Source: Hydractinia symbiolongicarpus (taxonomy: Eukaryota; Cnidaria; Hydrozoa; Anthoathecata; Hydractiniidae). Taken from it: a DNA stretch of 64,000 nt. The stretch lies in contig NC_079878.1 of NCBI RefSeq assembly GCF_029227915.1, forward strand, positions 15,872,001 to 15,936,000, read 5' to 3'. The first letter of the stretch is position 1; every line of letters begins with the position of its first letter. The position numbers and the translations under genes are program-made. The notes beneath the pieces are model-generated. The model had not been told where the DNA came from. It was given only the letters and a program-made list of their open reading frames with translations, and did not search any database. Positions 25,333 to 34,765 of this stretch are shown one piece after another.

Positions 25333-25456
25333 CATGGTTATTCCCTAATAATCAGTGCCTATCAAGGCAGTGTCCCTAATAATCCATGCCATGCGCACAT
25401 CATACAGCAAATAAGTAATTATCTAGCACAATTCCCTTAATATTCTACGAGCACAT
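25333..25456. repeat. partial repeats of the Polinton tip
   Basis: TTCCCTAATAATCAGTGC, GTCCCTAATAATCCATGC, GCACATCATACAGCAAATAAG and TTCCCTTAATATTCTACG recur just outside the left TIR. They echo the TIR words CATACAGCAAATGAG and TTCCCTAAAAATCAACGC. The outermost TIR has thus been duplicated two or three times in degenerate form, so the true left border may lie nearer 25330. Confidence 0.65.
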
Positions 25457-25637
25457 CATACAGCAAATGAGTCAAAGGGGAATTCCCTAAAAATCAACGC
25501 ATGCGCAGTAAGGATGTGAAGAACTGTGTTAGTTGAGCAGAATGAAAATCTCTGAAAAACAAAAAACTCTATACAGTAAAGAAATGGATGCATACACCGT
25601 GAAACAATTACGAGATATTGCGAAAAGCCGTGGTTTA
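25457..25637 (+). repeat. Polinton left terminal inverted repeat
   Basis: 181 bp matching the reverse complement of 41560-41740 with roughly ten differences. It begins CATACAGCAAATGAG and includes a CATGCGCAGTA word. The repeat includes the start codon and first 30 or so codons of a SAP-like gene. Confidence 0.85.
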
Positions 25638-25928
25638 GCCGGGTATTACAAGCTACGCAAGGCTGAATTGATTTCGTTATTGGATGATGTACCACAGAGG
25701 CCACCTAGAATGGCTGGACAACGAAAGCCGGTCAAGCCCGTGACTATAGTACCAACGCCGGAGGCCATTGACATTTTTGAGAGACAGGAAATGTCGAAAA
25801 ATCGTTCGGTAGTGAAAACCAAGATGAGGAGATGGTATAATTGGCTGGTGGACGCTGTCCCCAAACCTATAAAAGAGGGTTTCAAGAGAACATATGCGGC
25901 CTTCAAACGTACGGTTATGGGGCTCTAA
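25542..25928 (+). CDS. SAP-motif protein, left end of Polinton
   Basis: About 128 residues from the first ATG at 25542. Residues 12-40 (DAYTVKQLRDIAKSRGLAGY, then KLRKAELISLLD) match the helix-extended-helix SAP DNA-binding motif. The rest is basic with PPRM and PKP segments and a C-terminal YNWLVDAVPKPIKEGFKRTY stretch. Start and SAP lie within the TIR, so a paralogue begins at the other end. It probably binds element DNA, which is inferred. The frame is intact. It may once have been the leader of a longer product running into the next frames. Confidence 0.7.
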   Translation: MKISEKQKTLYSKEMDAYTVKQLRDIAKSRGLAGYYKLRKAELISLLDDVPQRPPRMAGQRKPVKPVTIVPTPEAIDIFERQEMSKNRSVVKTKMRRWYNWLVDAVPKPIKEGFKRTYAAFKRTVMGL

Positions 25929-26784
25929 AACGGGGCAGCCAGCGCGAAACCTACACTTCATGACGAGGTGGAAAAAGAGGCCGAGGAAGACTATCTGGAA
26001 GACATCCAAAATCTATGTGTACAGCCGGGGCAAGATTTTACACCCCAAGAACATAAGCATGCCCATAACAGGACGTATCAAAGTTTCTGAGTTCCCGGCA
26101 TAGGAGGAGCAGACGTCGACGGGTATATAGGGATGGTGCCGCCCAACGTGAAAACCTTAGTTGAGGTGGAAGAAGAAGACGAACTCGGAGGAGGCCAACG
26201 ATGAGGAGTATATCGAGGTGAATAAGGTCTTTACTAGCAACATGACGTTAGTCGTCCAGGGTAGCAACGTAGACAATGTGATAGATACGATGTTTGCTCA
26301 GGTTAAAACGCATGTGGAAAATCCAGCATTACCCCAAAGTGGCTTTACAATTAGTCGAATACCTTGACGTAGACTTTCACAAGCTACGCCTGACAAGGGG
26401 TTCAGGCGTAGCTTATATAGAGCTACCCAAATGGGTAGCCTGTAAAAAGGCCGTCATTAAACCGGTGAATGAAGACGGGGAGTGTTTCAAGTGGAGTATA
26501 ATAGCATCCTTACATCATGAGGAGATAGGGAGGAACCCGAATCGAATATCTCAGATGAAACCCTACGTAGACCTTTATACCTGGGAGGGTATAGAGTTCC
26601 CAACAAGTATCAAAAGCATATACAAATGTGAGGCGAATAACCCTGACATTGCGGTAAACGTCTTGTATATAACGGGAAAGAGGATCAACATCCTACGTCG
26701 ATCGGTGCACAACGGACGTACCAAGGTGTTGACCCTATTGCTTATCACCAATGATAAAAAGAGACTTCGGAGAATAGGAATGCA
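25929..26784 (+). pseudogene. Polinton polymerase gene, N-terminal region
   Basis: Frames follow each other with shifts: DEVEKEAEEDYLEDIQNLC and VPGIGGADVDGYIGMV, then EYIEVNKVFTSNMTLV, then TRGSGVAYIELPKW and VNEDGECFKWSIIASL. RGSGYIxLPxW and DxECFxWS segments sit upstream of PolB in Polinton-like elements of cnidarians, so this is taken as the N-terminal extension of the polymerase gene. At least three frameshifts are present. The exact start is unknown. Confidence 0.6.
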
Positions 26785-27220
26785 ATGTATTTCTGTCTAA
26801 ACTGCCTACAGGACTTTCCTACAGTTGAATCGATAGATAGGCATTATAGGTATTGCAAGGACCATGAGGCTGTTAAAATTACGATGCCAACAGAGGCCAA
26901 AAAATGGCTATACTACAGGGATGGACAACATCAATTCAGGGTACCCTTTGCCATCTATGCAGACTTCGAGAGTCTATTGATACCAGAAGAAGATGCCAGG
27001 GATACCAAGACAAAAAGGCTGAGCAAGCATGTACCATCTGGATGGTGCACATATAATACCTTTGCCTTTGCCCCTAACAGTATACAGGGGTGAGGACTGC
27101 GTCACCCACTTCGTTAACCACCTAGAGGATGAAGTGAAAAGACTATACAATACATACCCACAGCAGGACATGCTGCCTCTAACAGAGGTACTGGAAAGGG
27201 AGTACAACGAGGCCACGGCA
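26785..27220 (+). pseudogene. PolB exonuclease-domain segment
   Basis: A finger-like YFCLNCLQDF...HYRYC segment and FAIYADFESLL, the Exo I motif with its D and E, mark the 3'-5' exonuclease part of a protein-primed family B DNA polymerase. A frameshift near 27045 changes frame before the ORF runs to the LINE insertion after 27220. The polymerase would copy the element DNA from a terminal protein primer. That mode is known for the family and not visible here. Confidence 0.75.
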
Positions 27221-27987
27221 GGCCAGAAATTTAGTGCGCTTGCAAGGTTATCTTCCTTAATGACATTAGATCAGCGAAAGCTGATTATTAATGCTTTTGT
27301 CACTAGTCATTTTTCGTACTGTCCATTAGTATGGATGTTTCACAGTCGTAAATTAAACAATAGGATAAACCATATACATGAAAGAGCACTAAGAATTATC
27401 TATCAAGACTATCAATCCTCATTTGAAGAGCTTTTATCAAAAAATGGGAGCGTTACAATTCACCAAACGAACTTACGCATCCTTGTTACTGAGCTGTATA
27501 AAGCTAAAACAAAAACAGGTCCAGAAATGTTGAATGAACTTTTTATCTTTCCTGAACCAGTGTATAATTTGAGGAAGGACAAACTCAAGAGTAACAAAAT
27601 ATTTTCAGTGAGATATGGGATCGAAACACTGTCTAATGTTGGGTTAAAGCTTTGGAACTCTTTGCCTAATGAGTATCGGAACGCTGGTACTTTAATTGAG
27701 TTTAGAAGCAAAATAAGAAACTGGAATCCAAACCATTGTCCTTGCAGAATATGCAAAACTTTTATACCTGAATTAGGTTTTCTTTAGTTTTCCCGTTGTC
27801 TTTCTTTGTCAGTTGTGGAGCGGGAACTCAGTTAAACATGTTTTGTTTTTTGTATATACAGTATTCTTTATAGATTTTTTATATTTAGTTATTTATTGTT
27901 TTTAATGTTTTTTTAGCCTCAGAGCTACATTTTCTTGTAAACTTGTCAACTATAAACAAATTAATAATAATAATAAATAATAATAAT
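27221..27987 (+). mobile_element. 5'-truncated LINE (jockey/CR1-like) inserted in PolB
   Basis: Reads as the last roughly 190 residues of a LINE reverse transcriptase: LITSHFSYCPLVWMF-type motif (VTSHFSYCPLVWMFHSRKLN), HERALRIIYQDYQSSFEELL, then GLKLWNSLPNEYR and a stop at about 27787. A 200 bp UTR and a (TAA)n tail follow. Target duplication ACGGCA (27215-27220) versus ACGGAA (27988-27993) flanks it. PolB coding resumes in phase with the broken codon on the other side. Confidence 0.85.
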
Positions 27988-29010
27988 ACGGAATGCCACA
28001 TCTGCCTAAAACCCTTCGATGACTGTGAGAATAACCGCAAAGTTCGGGACCATTGCCACTATACAGGGTTATATAGGGGCGCTGTCCATAACAGCTGTAA
28101 CCTCAAATACAAGATACCAAGTCACATACCTGTGATATTCCACAACCTAAGCGGATACGACGCCCATCTCTTCATACGGGAACTGGGTGAGAAGTACGAC
28201 ACTCAGGACATTGGCTGCATCGCTGAAAATGCTGAAAAATATATCAGTTTCAACGTGAAAATGAAGGTACCACTTGCAAGGTACCACGTTGGTTTTTCAA
28301 TAAGGATGACACGTTTCAACTCATTCGCAGAAAGGGCGTCTATCCGTATAAGTACATGGATGGATGGCAGCGATTTGAGGAAGTGGAGTTGCCCCCAAGG
28401 AGGCGTTTTACAGCAAGCTAAACATGAAGGTTATCGGTGATGAAGATTATCAATACGCAAAAAAGTATGGAATTTAATTACCCCAGATGGCGATAGCGTC
28501 ACCATGGTAGACTACCAGGATGTGTACCTCGGCACGGACGCACTGCTATCAACCGACGTGTTTGAAACGTTCCAAGACGTATGCTTGACAAACTGCAAGC
28601 TTGATCCTGCACACTTCTACAATGCGCCCGGTTTGGCCTGGAAGGCGGCACTCAAGTACACAGGAATTAAGCTAGAGCTTCTCACAGACCCCGATATGCC
28701 CCTGATGTTCGAGAAGGGTATACGCGGAGGTATAACCCAGGCCGTACATCGCTATGCCAGGGCTAATAACAAGAACATGGGAGACCAGTACGATCCTACC
28801 TTCAGTACCTCGACGCCAACAATATATACGAGTGGGCAATGCGGCAAGACCTCCCAACGGACGGCTTTAAATGGGTGTCGAACGTCGAGGCATTTACCGA
28901 AAGGCAAATTGAGAAGCTCGTTATGGACAATAGGCATTGTTACATCCTAGAGGAAGATATCGACTGCCCGGAGAGGCTACACGACAAACATAACAAATTG
29001 CCGTTCCTAC
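27988..29010 (+). pseudogene. PolB exonuclease/palm segment
   Basis: CHICLKPF...VRDHCHYTG, HNSCNLKYKIP, FHNLSGYDAHLFIRELG (Exo II region), then after frameshifts the DYQDVYLGTDALLSTDVFETF, RGGITQAVHRYARANNKNMG and YLDAN words of the palm (motif A). The fragment ends at HNKLPFL near 29005. Several frameshifts are visible (about 28290, 28440, 28800). The next polymerase segment with motif B is missing. Confidence 0.8.
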
Positions 29011-30479
29011 CAACGCACGATCTGTCGTTCCAGTCTCAATGCGCTGCAACGTCCCAAGTCGTTTTCCTTAGCGCCACTCTTGAGTTGCTCATGATGGCGA
29101 TCGAAGGCGGTCAATCGTACAGTTCTCAAGTTCATGTTTTAGATTTTGAAAGGAAAGTTATTGATTCAATCAGAGAAATTCACAAAAAAAGAAAAAGAGC
29201 GGACACAGATGCCATAATGAATAATACAAAAGACTTAGAACCTGATGTAATAAAGTCTACATTGGAAACTTTGTGTGATAAAGATTTCATTTACGTTACA
29301 GAGAGTAATGGTAAACAAAGTTATAGATTTTGTAAAACAGATAACGTAAATGTTGATTTACAGAAATGCAGTGACGAAAATAACGAAGAATTTGTGATTT
29401 CTGAAGAGTTTAAATATGTCGTCGGCAAAAGAAGAATCTTTCTTGTCAAAAGAAATCTCCATTTGTCGTGAGTTTGAAGTTTTTCAAGGTCTGGTCACAC
29501 AAATCAGTGACCTAAAAGAATATTTTACGTATAAAATCGATCAAACTCGAAAGCGTTTTTCTGATGATTTAGTGGAAAAGCTTAGACAAGAAAATATTTT
29601 TTAAAAGGACGAATTAAAAGAATATAGGAATCTTATTATTCAACTTTGTGAAAGCAACAACAACGTAATACAAGCACGGTCAACAAGAACAGAAAAAATC
29701 GATAATTGGCATAAAGTCCCCAGAGGACCACCATCAACAAAGTCAGGTAGTAATTATTATGATTATACTTCGAGAAATAGATTTGATAATCTTCCTCATG
29801 AGGTTTTAAACTTTGAAAACCCTAACAATACAAACGTTAATACAGACTCTGACAATCAATCAAGTGGAAGGTTTTTGTCACAAACTAATGGGTCAACAAA
29901 TGCACGTAATATAACGTTTCCTCCCAGAAGGCCAAATCCAGTTGTAAGTCACTATCCGGAAAGGGAAAAATACTTTTATAATACTAACAATGATCAACAA
30001 GGTATGAGAGAGCCAGCTACGAAGAAGAAAAAAAAAATCAGAATCATCTGCGATAGTATTCCTAAGGGAATTAAGACAAGAGAATTTAATAGACACTTGA
30101 AAAATGGTGATGCAAGAATAAAAAGTTTTCCAGGTACAAATGTGAAGAATCTTGGCCATTATGCCCTACCCACCCTAATCGACGAGCGCCCCGATATCGT
30201 TGTGTTGCACGTAGGAATTAACGATCTTCTTAATATGGACAAAAACGACAATACTGAAGAACAAATTGCTAATAACATCGTAAACATAGCAGATAAATGT
30301 AAAGAGCATGGCGTGGAAAAAGTTTTTATATCAAGTATCATCAGGTGCAAGCGAGTATATTTTGAGAAAATTAATAAAGTGAATAGAGCCGTAGAAGATA
30401 AAGCTACTGCACACGACCATATTTTTGTAAACAACGAAATGATTAAAGAGCTGTATTTTACCCATCTCTACACCCAGTA
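29011..30479 (+). mobile_element. CR1-like LINE ORF1 fragment with SGNH hydrolase
   Basis: Inserted in PolB. A winged-helix-like lead (DFERKVIDSIREIHKKRKRA, LCDKDFIYVTESNGKQSYRF) is followed, after a frameshift, by a coiled segment with an in-frame TAA at 29602-29604. An Asn/Ser-rich linker and an SGNH/GDSL esterase domain come next: IICDSIPKG (block I S), then IVVLHVGINDLL (block III N-D). CR1 elements are known to encode such an esterase in ORF1. The left border is approximate. The right border is a hairpin with PolB sequence. No RT follows. Confidence 0.7.
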
Positions 30480-30498
30480 GGTGTAGAGATGGGTAAAA
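30456..30498. repeat. 19 bp perfect inverted repeat at insertion junction
   Basis: 30456-30474 (TTTTACCCATCTCTACACC) is the exact reverse complement of 30480-30498, with a 5-base loop. The right arm is genuine PolB coding sequence. The left arm is therefore an inverted copy of PolB bases added at the end of the inserted LINE fragment. Confidence 0.9.
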
Positions 30499-31121
30499 GT
30501 GAGGTCAAGATGAATAAGCCGGTGTGTATAGGCCAGGCCATCCTGGACATGTCGGAGCTAGTCATGTACGAATTCCACTATGACTATATGCAACCCAAGT
30601 ATGGTTCTAAATTATGCTACATGGATACGGACAGCTTTGTATACCACATACGAACAGAGGATTTGTACAGGGATATCGCGCAGGATGTTGAAACACGCTT
30701 TGACACAAGCGCGTATAATCCTGACGATAACTGGCCTCTCCCTGTAGGGAAGAACAAGAAGGTCGTGGGTCTCATGAAGGATGAGTTAAACGGGAAAATC
30801 ATGACCGAATTCATCACCCTAAGGGCCAAGCTATATGCCTACAAGAGCCTTACAAAAGAGGGCGGTGACAGGAAAGCGAAGGGCGTGAAAAGATGTGTTA
30901 CTAAAAAATCCATCAATTTCGACGACTACTGGCGATGTCTGGAAGAGGGCGTTGACTTCTACAAGAGCCAAGTGCTGATTCAAAATAAGAACCATGCGGT
31001 ATACACCCAGGAGGTATCGAAGTTAGCATTAAACAGGGCAGACGACAAACGGCTCGTACAACCGGATCAAATTACATCACTTGCCAAGGGCCATTACCGC
31101 TTAGCGTCTACAGGGGTATAA
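30489..31121 (+). pseudogene. PolB C-terminal segment with catalytic motif C
   Basis: An open frame of 210 codons: KMNKPVCIGQAILDMSELVM, then LCYMDTDSFVYHI (motif C, YxDTDS), FITLRAKLYAYKSL, a CVTKKSINFDDYWRCLE thumb region and a natural-looking stop TAA at 31119-31121. It is the best preserved PolB piece. The segment before it, including motif B, was lost when the LINE fragment was placed at 29011-30479, so no functional polymerase can be made. Confidence 0.85.
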
Positions 31122-31122
31122 A

Positions 31123-31680
31123 ATGGAGGTGTGCTTATATATTGCTATACTTTTGCCCTATGTCATGATCGCTTTTATTCTTTTTCGTTATAAACGACTA
31201 CTAATAAAGATGTCTGATATTGCACGAGTCTTTGACAATGCCTCTGCAGAATATGAACATGTGGAACCCCCACCCAATAAACGTCAAGCCTTGAATGAGG
31301 CCCTAAGCAAAAGTAAAGGGCACCTTTTGCCGAAGAAGTGCACAGAAGGGTTTGTTGACAAGGCTCCAGATGAGGCTATCGACAAGGTGCACGATGAGTA
31401 CATTCAACGAAAAGGGAGAGAAGACGGCCAAGGCGTTGACTACCCATGTTATAACCTGTACGCAAATTTGATTGGGAATATTGTGGATATTGACAGTGTT
31501 GACGAATTGCGCAGAGATATTGAAGAAGACCCTATAATCCGAGATTCTATGACAGATCTCGGTATTCTGGTGTACTGCACCATTGGGAGGTGTTTAGCCC
31601 CACTACTTGTAGCGGGCCATACGGCTCGGCATATGAGCAAGAAGAAACAGGAGGAGGCGGTGACTGCTATAATAAAATGA
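31123..31680 (+). CDS. Polinton hypothetical protein with two hydrophobic segments
   Basis: Starts one base after the PolB stop (a second ATG at 31210 is also possible). An N-terminal hydrophobic segment (IAILLPYVMIAFILF) leads to an acidic/proline stretch (EYEHVEPPPNKRQAL). A conserved-looking soluble part (GVDYPCYNLYANLIG, DELRRDIEEDP) follows, then a hydrophobic LVYCTIGRCLAPLLVAG end. Not recognised. Its tight packing with PolB and the next gene (ATGA overlap at 31677) suggests one transcription unit. Confidence 0.5.
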   Translation: MEVCLYIAILLPYVMIAFILFRYKRLLIKMSDIARVFDNASAEYEHVEPPPNKRQALNEALSKSKGHLLPKKCTEGFVDKAPDEAIDKVHDEYIQRKGREDGQGVDYPCYNLYANLIGNIVDIDSVDELRRDIEEDPIIRDSMTDLGILVYCTIGRCLAPLLVAGHTARHMSKKKQEEAVTAIIK

Positions 31681-32018
31681 GTGAAGAGGAGAAACAAGAA
31701 GAGAGTGTCATTACGAAGCCACCAAAGCATCCGGGACGTGTGGCCCAAGGACACATGTTGGCAGCACTGATGAAGAAGAGGAAGGAAGAAATGAAGCAAC
31801 AAGAGGCTACTGTAAAGCCCACAGCCAAAACCTCTTCCGGGGCCAGTTCCGTACAGTCAATGGACGTATACCTTTATGGAATAGGGACTTTAGCCGTGCC
31901 TGCCATAGGATTAGGCGTCTGGTACAGATTTGGTAGGGGTGAGGACAAGCCTGCGGGCCATCCAAAGTCTCAGCAGGGCAAAACCCGGCCAAATATCGAT
32001 ATTTTTAAGATGCAATGA
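31677..32018 (+). CDS. Polinton small membrane protein
   Basis: Its ATG overlaps the previous TGA (ATGA). About 113 residues: an acidic/basic N-terminus (MSEEEKQEESVITKPPKHPG), a Lys/Glu helix (LMKKRKEEMKQQEATVKP), one transmembrane segment (YLYGIGTLAVPAIGLGVWYR) and a short polar tail. No family recognised. A single-pass membrane role is inferred from sequence alone. Confidence 0.5.
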   Translation: MSEEEKQEESVITKPPKHPGRVAQGHMLAALMKKRKEEMKQQEATVKPTAKTSSGASSVQSMDVYLYGIGTLAVPAIGLGVWYRFGRGEDKPAGHPKSQQGKTRPNIDIFKMQ

Positions 32019-32046
32019 ATTTTTCCAATAAATGACACTAAATAAA

Positions 32047-32286
32047 TGACAAGCAAGCATATGGATGATAACAATATGGGCCCGAAGGAAGCGATGGTTA
32101 TTGATTTCCCCTGGGAATCGGTCGGGCTAGTCTCGTACACAATTCTTATAGCCATGGGAGCAAAGAAGGCTTTGTGAGTTTCTAGACCTGGGGCTAAGAT
32201 GGACTTGGAGGACGGTCTGAAGCTTACCGGGTATATGACAACAGCGATTCTATTCGACGAATACGCGATAAAACAGGGATGGTAAA
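32047..32286 (+). pseudogene. Polinton small hydrophobic protein, stop-interrupted
   Basis: ATG 32047 opens a frame with a hydrophobic SVGLVSYTILIAMGAKK segment and an in-frame TGA at about 32176. It continues in frame with GLKLTGYMTTAILFDEYAIK to a TAA near 32286. The two-helix layout suggests a small membrane protein. No family is recognised. Confidence 0.4.
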
Positions 32287-32356
32287 AAAAGTCACTGATG
32301 CCCCCAAAGTGAGCGCCTGATATTATTTCTATTTGTCCCAAAGAGCAAATAAAAAT

Positions 32357-32716
32357 ATGGAGGAGGCTAGAAAATGTTCCAAGTGTTCAAAATCTCTTGC
32401 CTTAAACCAGTTCAAAATCAAACGAGACGGTCAGCCAACGAGTACATGCATTCCCTGCTTTGATAAAAAGAGGCTGTCAAAGGATTTCAAGCGCCGCACA
32501 TCCATACAACCCCTGCATGAGCTAATAATTATGCTGCAGGTTCCTATTCAAGCTCAGTTTTCCGAGGGTTATAGCTGGGAGAACTTCGAGCTGGATATTC
32601 ATTATAAAACAACATTCAGGTACCAGAAGACAGGGAGGTCTCCAACACTTGCCGAGATTGCTAAGGCATTGCACAAGACGTATCTCGGGATAATAAATGG
32701 AGATCAAACGTTGTAG
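32357..32716 (+). CDS. Polinton zinc-ribbon protein A
   Basis: From ATG 32357, 119 residues. The N-terminal CSKCSKSLALNQF...STCIPCFDKKR has two CxxC pairs spaced like a treble-clef/zinc-ribbon. A basic stretch and a soluble domain (LHELIIMLQVPIQAQFSEGY) follow. The frame is intact and overlaps the next gene by 20 bp. It probably binds nucleic acid. The specific role is unknown. Confidence 0.55.
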   Translation: MEEARKCSKCSKSLALNQFKIKRDGQPTSTCIPCFDKKRLSKDFKRRTSIQPLHELIIMLQVPIQAQFSEGYSWENFELDIHYKTTFRYQKTGRSPTLAEIAKALHKTYLGIINGDQTL

Positions 32717-33194
32717 AGGGTGCAAGCACGTTTTAGCCCCCGACAAGTTTAAAATCAGGGGTAATAGTCGAACCAAGAGCTGTATAGATTGCCTGGCTAA
32801 AGCGAAGGCGAGGCGGCGTAGTAAGGACATCAAGGACGTTGAATATGAAATAGACCCTGTCAATATTGATAAGGAAATTAGAGGGCTTAAGCAGGATAAA
32901 GATTACCTACTTCTCTATATCCTGCTCCCATACAACATCATACCCCAGTACGCCGAACTCATCGGAGAGATCCCAGAAAAGGCACTACTCGTCGAGAGGT
33001 ACCGCAGGGTGTTGCAGTGTCTGCAAGGAAAGTTAATGTATACTCCGCTACCCATGGAATATAAGACCCAAATTACCAAGATCTGCCTTTCCTGTCGGGG
33101 TTCCCTGGTTAACAATCACGGCGGTGTATTGATCTGTTCTTCATGTGCTGCGTTATACCCCAAGATTCACGACAGGAAGTGGAGCAACTATTAG
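32697..33194 (+). CDS. Polinton zinc-ribbon protein B
   Basis: 165 residues. The N-terminal finger CRGCKHVLAPDKFKIRG...CIDCLAK parallels the finger of the preceding gene, so the two arose by duplication or share a domain. A helical middle leads to a second ribbon, CLSCRGSLVNNHGG...CSSCAALY. Two ribbons flanking a helical core recall viral late transcription factors or nucleases, but this is only a resemblance. Intact frame, overlapping start. Confidence 0.55.
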   Translation: MEIKRCRGCKHVLAPDKFKIRGNSRTKSCIDCLAKAKARRRSKDIKDVEYEIDPVNIDKEIRGLKQDKDYLLLYILLPYNIIPQYAELIGEIPEKALLVERYRRVLQCLQGKLMYTPLPMEYKTQITKICLSCRGSLVNNHGGVLICSSCAALYPKIHDRKWSNY

Positions 33195-33197
33195 TAA

Positions 33198-33780
33198 ATG
33201 GACGTTATTAAAAAGGCGCATACAGCAATTTTCACAGGCCTGACATCATGTGGCAAAACACAGCGTGTATTGAACCTACTGGAAAATGAGTAAGGAGACA
33301 CTCCCACAATATTGTCATACTGTGCCCTACCCTGAAATGGAATAAGACATACCTTGAGAGGGCATCGCTCTGGAAAGACCCCTACGTGTTCCTAATAGAC
33401 CCCAAGGACCAACTGTTTAAATGAATTCAGAAATTGTCGTCGTTATTGGCAAGCGAAGAGAGTCTCTTCATAGTCAACGACGTCATAGCCGATGAAACCT
33501 TGAGAAGCGTCGATAATCACTACTTGAGCTTGCTATTTCGGGTAGGCATCACAAACACAGCTTGTGGCTATTAACGCAGTCGTATACGGCTTTGCCCAAG
33601 AATCTTAGGAGGCAGAAGAAGGCCCTGTTTTTGTGGTACCCGAATGAACGCAGCGACATGAGGCTAATCGACGAAGAGACGAACTTCATTCCCGACTGGT
33701 CGGATATCAAAGTAAAGTCAAAGCATGCATGCCTGTATGTGAGATTGGAACACCCCGGGACTTGGAAGATTCTCGAATGA
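33198..33780 (+). pseudogene. Polinton packaging ATPase (FtsK/HerA, A32-like)
   Basis: ATG 33198. Walker A is AIFTGLTSCGKTQRVL. After a frameshift near 33290 the strand NIVILCPTLKWNKTYLERAS and then LFIVNDVIAD (Walker B region) appear. After another shift LWLLTQSYTALPKNLRRQKK, a sensor/arginine-finger-like segment, leads to a C-terminus ending at 33780. A TGA lies at 33421. The order and spacing fit the genome-packaging ATPase of Polintons and related viruses, which drives DNA into capsids. Broken by at least two frameshifts and one stop. Confidence 0.8.
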
Positions 33781-33820
33781 CCACATTGAAATCCTCTGGG
33801 CAGGCATTGGTATATAGAAA

Positions 33821-34580
33821 ATGTCTTCACAACTTACCTTATTCAACGCAATACCCGCATGAGCCATTGAGACCTTGTTCGATAAACAAAATCAGCCCCT
33901 GTTTAAACGTGCTGATATCGAGAGATTCCTGTGCATTCCGAATGCTAGGCAGTATGGTCTTGATCGCCATATGACAATATCAATGGAAGAAATAGAGGGT
34001 ATACCGGGAACTGTAGCGGCGACTACAGTTGTTTAGGTATGTTGGGAGGAGTGAAAAAACGGCATGATGTATTTGTCACACTTGAGGACGCGTTGGAAAA
34101 CCCAAAGCAGTGAAACTAATCAAATGGTTAGCTCACAAAGGTGTTGAGAAATTACAGGATGAACTCAAGGAGCAGCGTCAAGCCCTAGAGGATAAGGAAA
34201 ATGCCCTGGTCTTTCTCAATGATGAAATTGAGGATAGAGATAATGGAAGATGGAATTGAGGAGCTACAGCAACGTGCCGTACCCCACCTCGAAGATCCTG
34301 GAAAGGATAACAGTATGGTCATTATCCAAAAGAACAACGACGACCTCTTCCAATACCTTGCCATTTGTGGTCAACAGGGGTATGTAGCTCAAAAAATACG
34401 GAATAAGCTTGTTGACTATCCCAAGGGTGAGATTGTGGTACTGGCAGAGACACCAAATGCTATCGTCATTACAATTGGCTTCGAGAGCGTGGATGTATCG
34501 AGGTAAACCCGGAGAGGGTTAGGCATTTTAGGCTTGGTGAACACTATACACATGAACGTCTCTTGGAACTCGCGGAATAG
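33821..34580 (+). pseudogene. KilA/BRO-like (T5orf172-type) protein
   Basis: LFNAIPA then an in-frame TGA, AIETLFDKQNQPLFKRADIE, PGTVAATTVV, then in a shifted frame HDVFVTLEDALE, KLIKWLAHKGVEKLQDELKE (coiled coil), VPHLEDPGKDN, LAICGQQGYVAQKIRNKL, AETPNAIV and RHFRLGEHYTHERLLEL, ending at TAG 34578-34580. This order matches the BRO/antirepressor-like proteins seen in large DNA viruses and Polintons, thought to bind DNA. Three or more frameshifts and stops. Confidence 0.65.
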
Positions 34581-34605
34581 GTGGTCGCCAAGGGTGGACA
34601 GGCGC

Positions 34606-34637
34606 TAATTATACTACTCTTGTGGGTAGTATAATTA
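34606..34637. terminator. hairpin between convergent Polinton gene blocks
   Basis: 12 bp perfect stem TAATTATACTAC/GTAGTATAATTA with an 8-base loop, placed between the plus-strand block ending at 34580 and the minus-strand integrase. It may be a bidirectional 3' end signal. It could also be incidental. Confidence 0.4.
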
Positions 34638-34765
34638 TCCTCGCATCATATACCGGTTTCAAACCAACCACAAATGAAGACTAAAATTGGAATAATACCT
34701 TCATTGTTCTGGGTCCAAGGGGGCATCTCCGAGATGCCCCTGATCAGGTTTACTAATTGAGGGGT

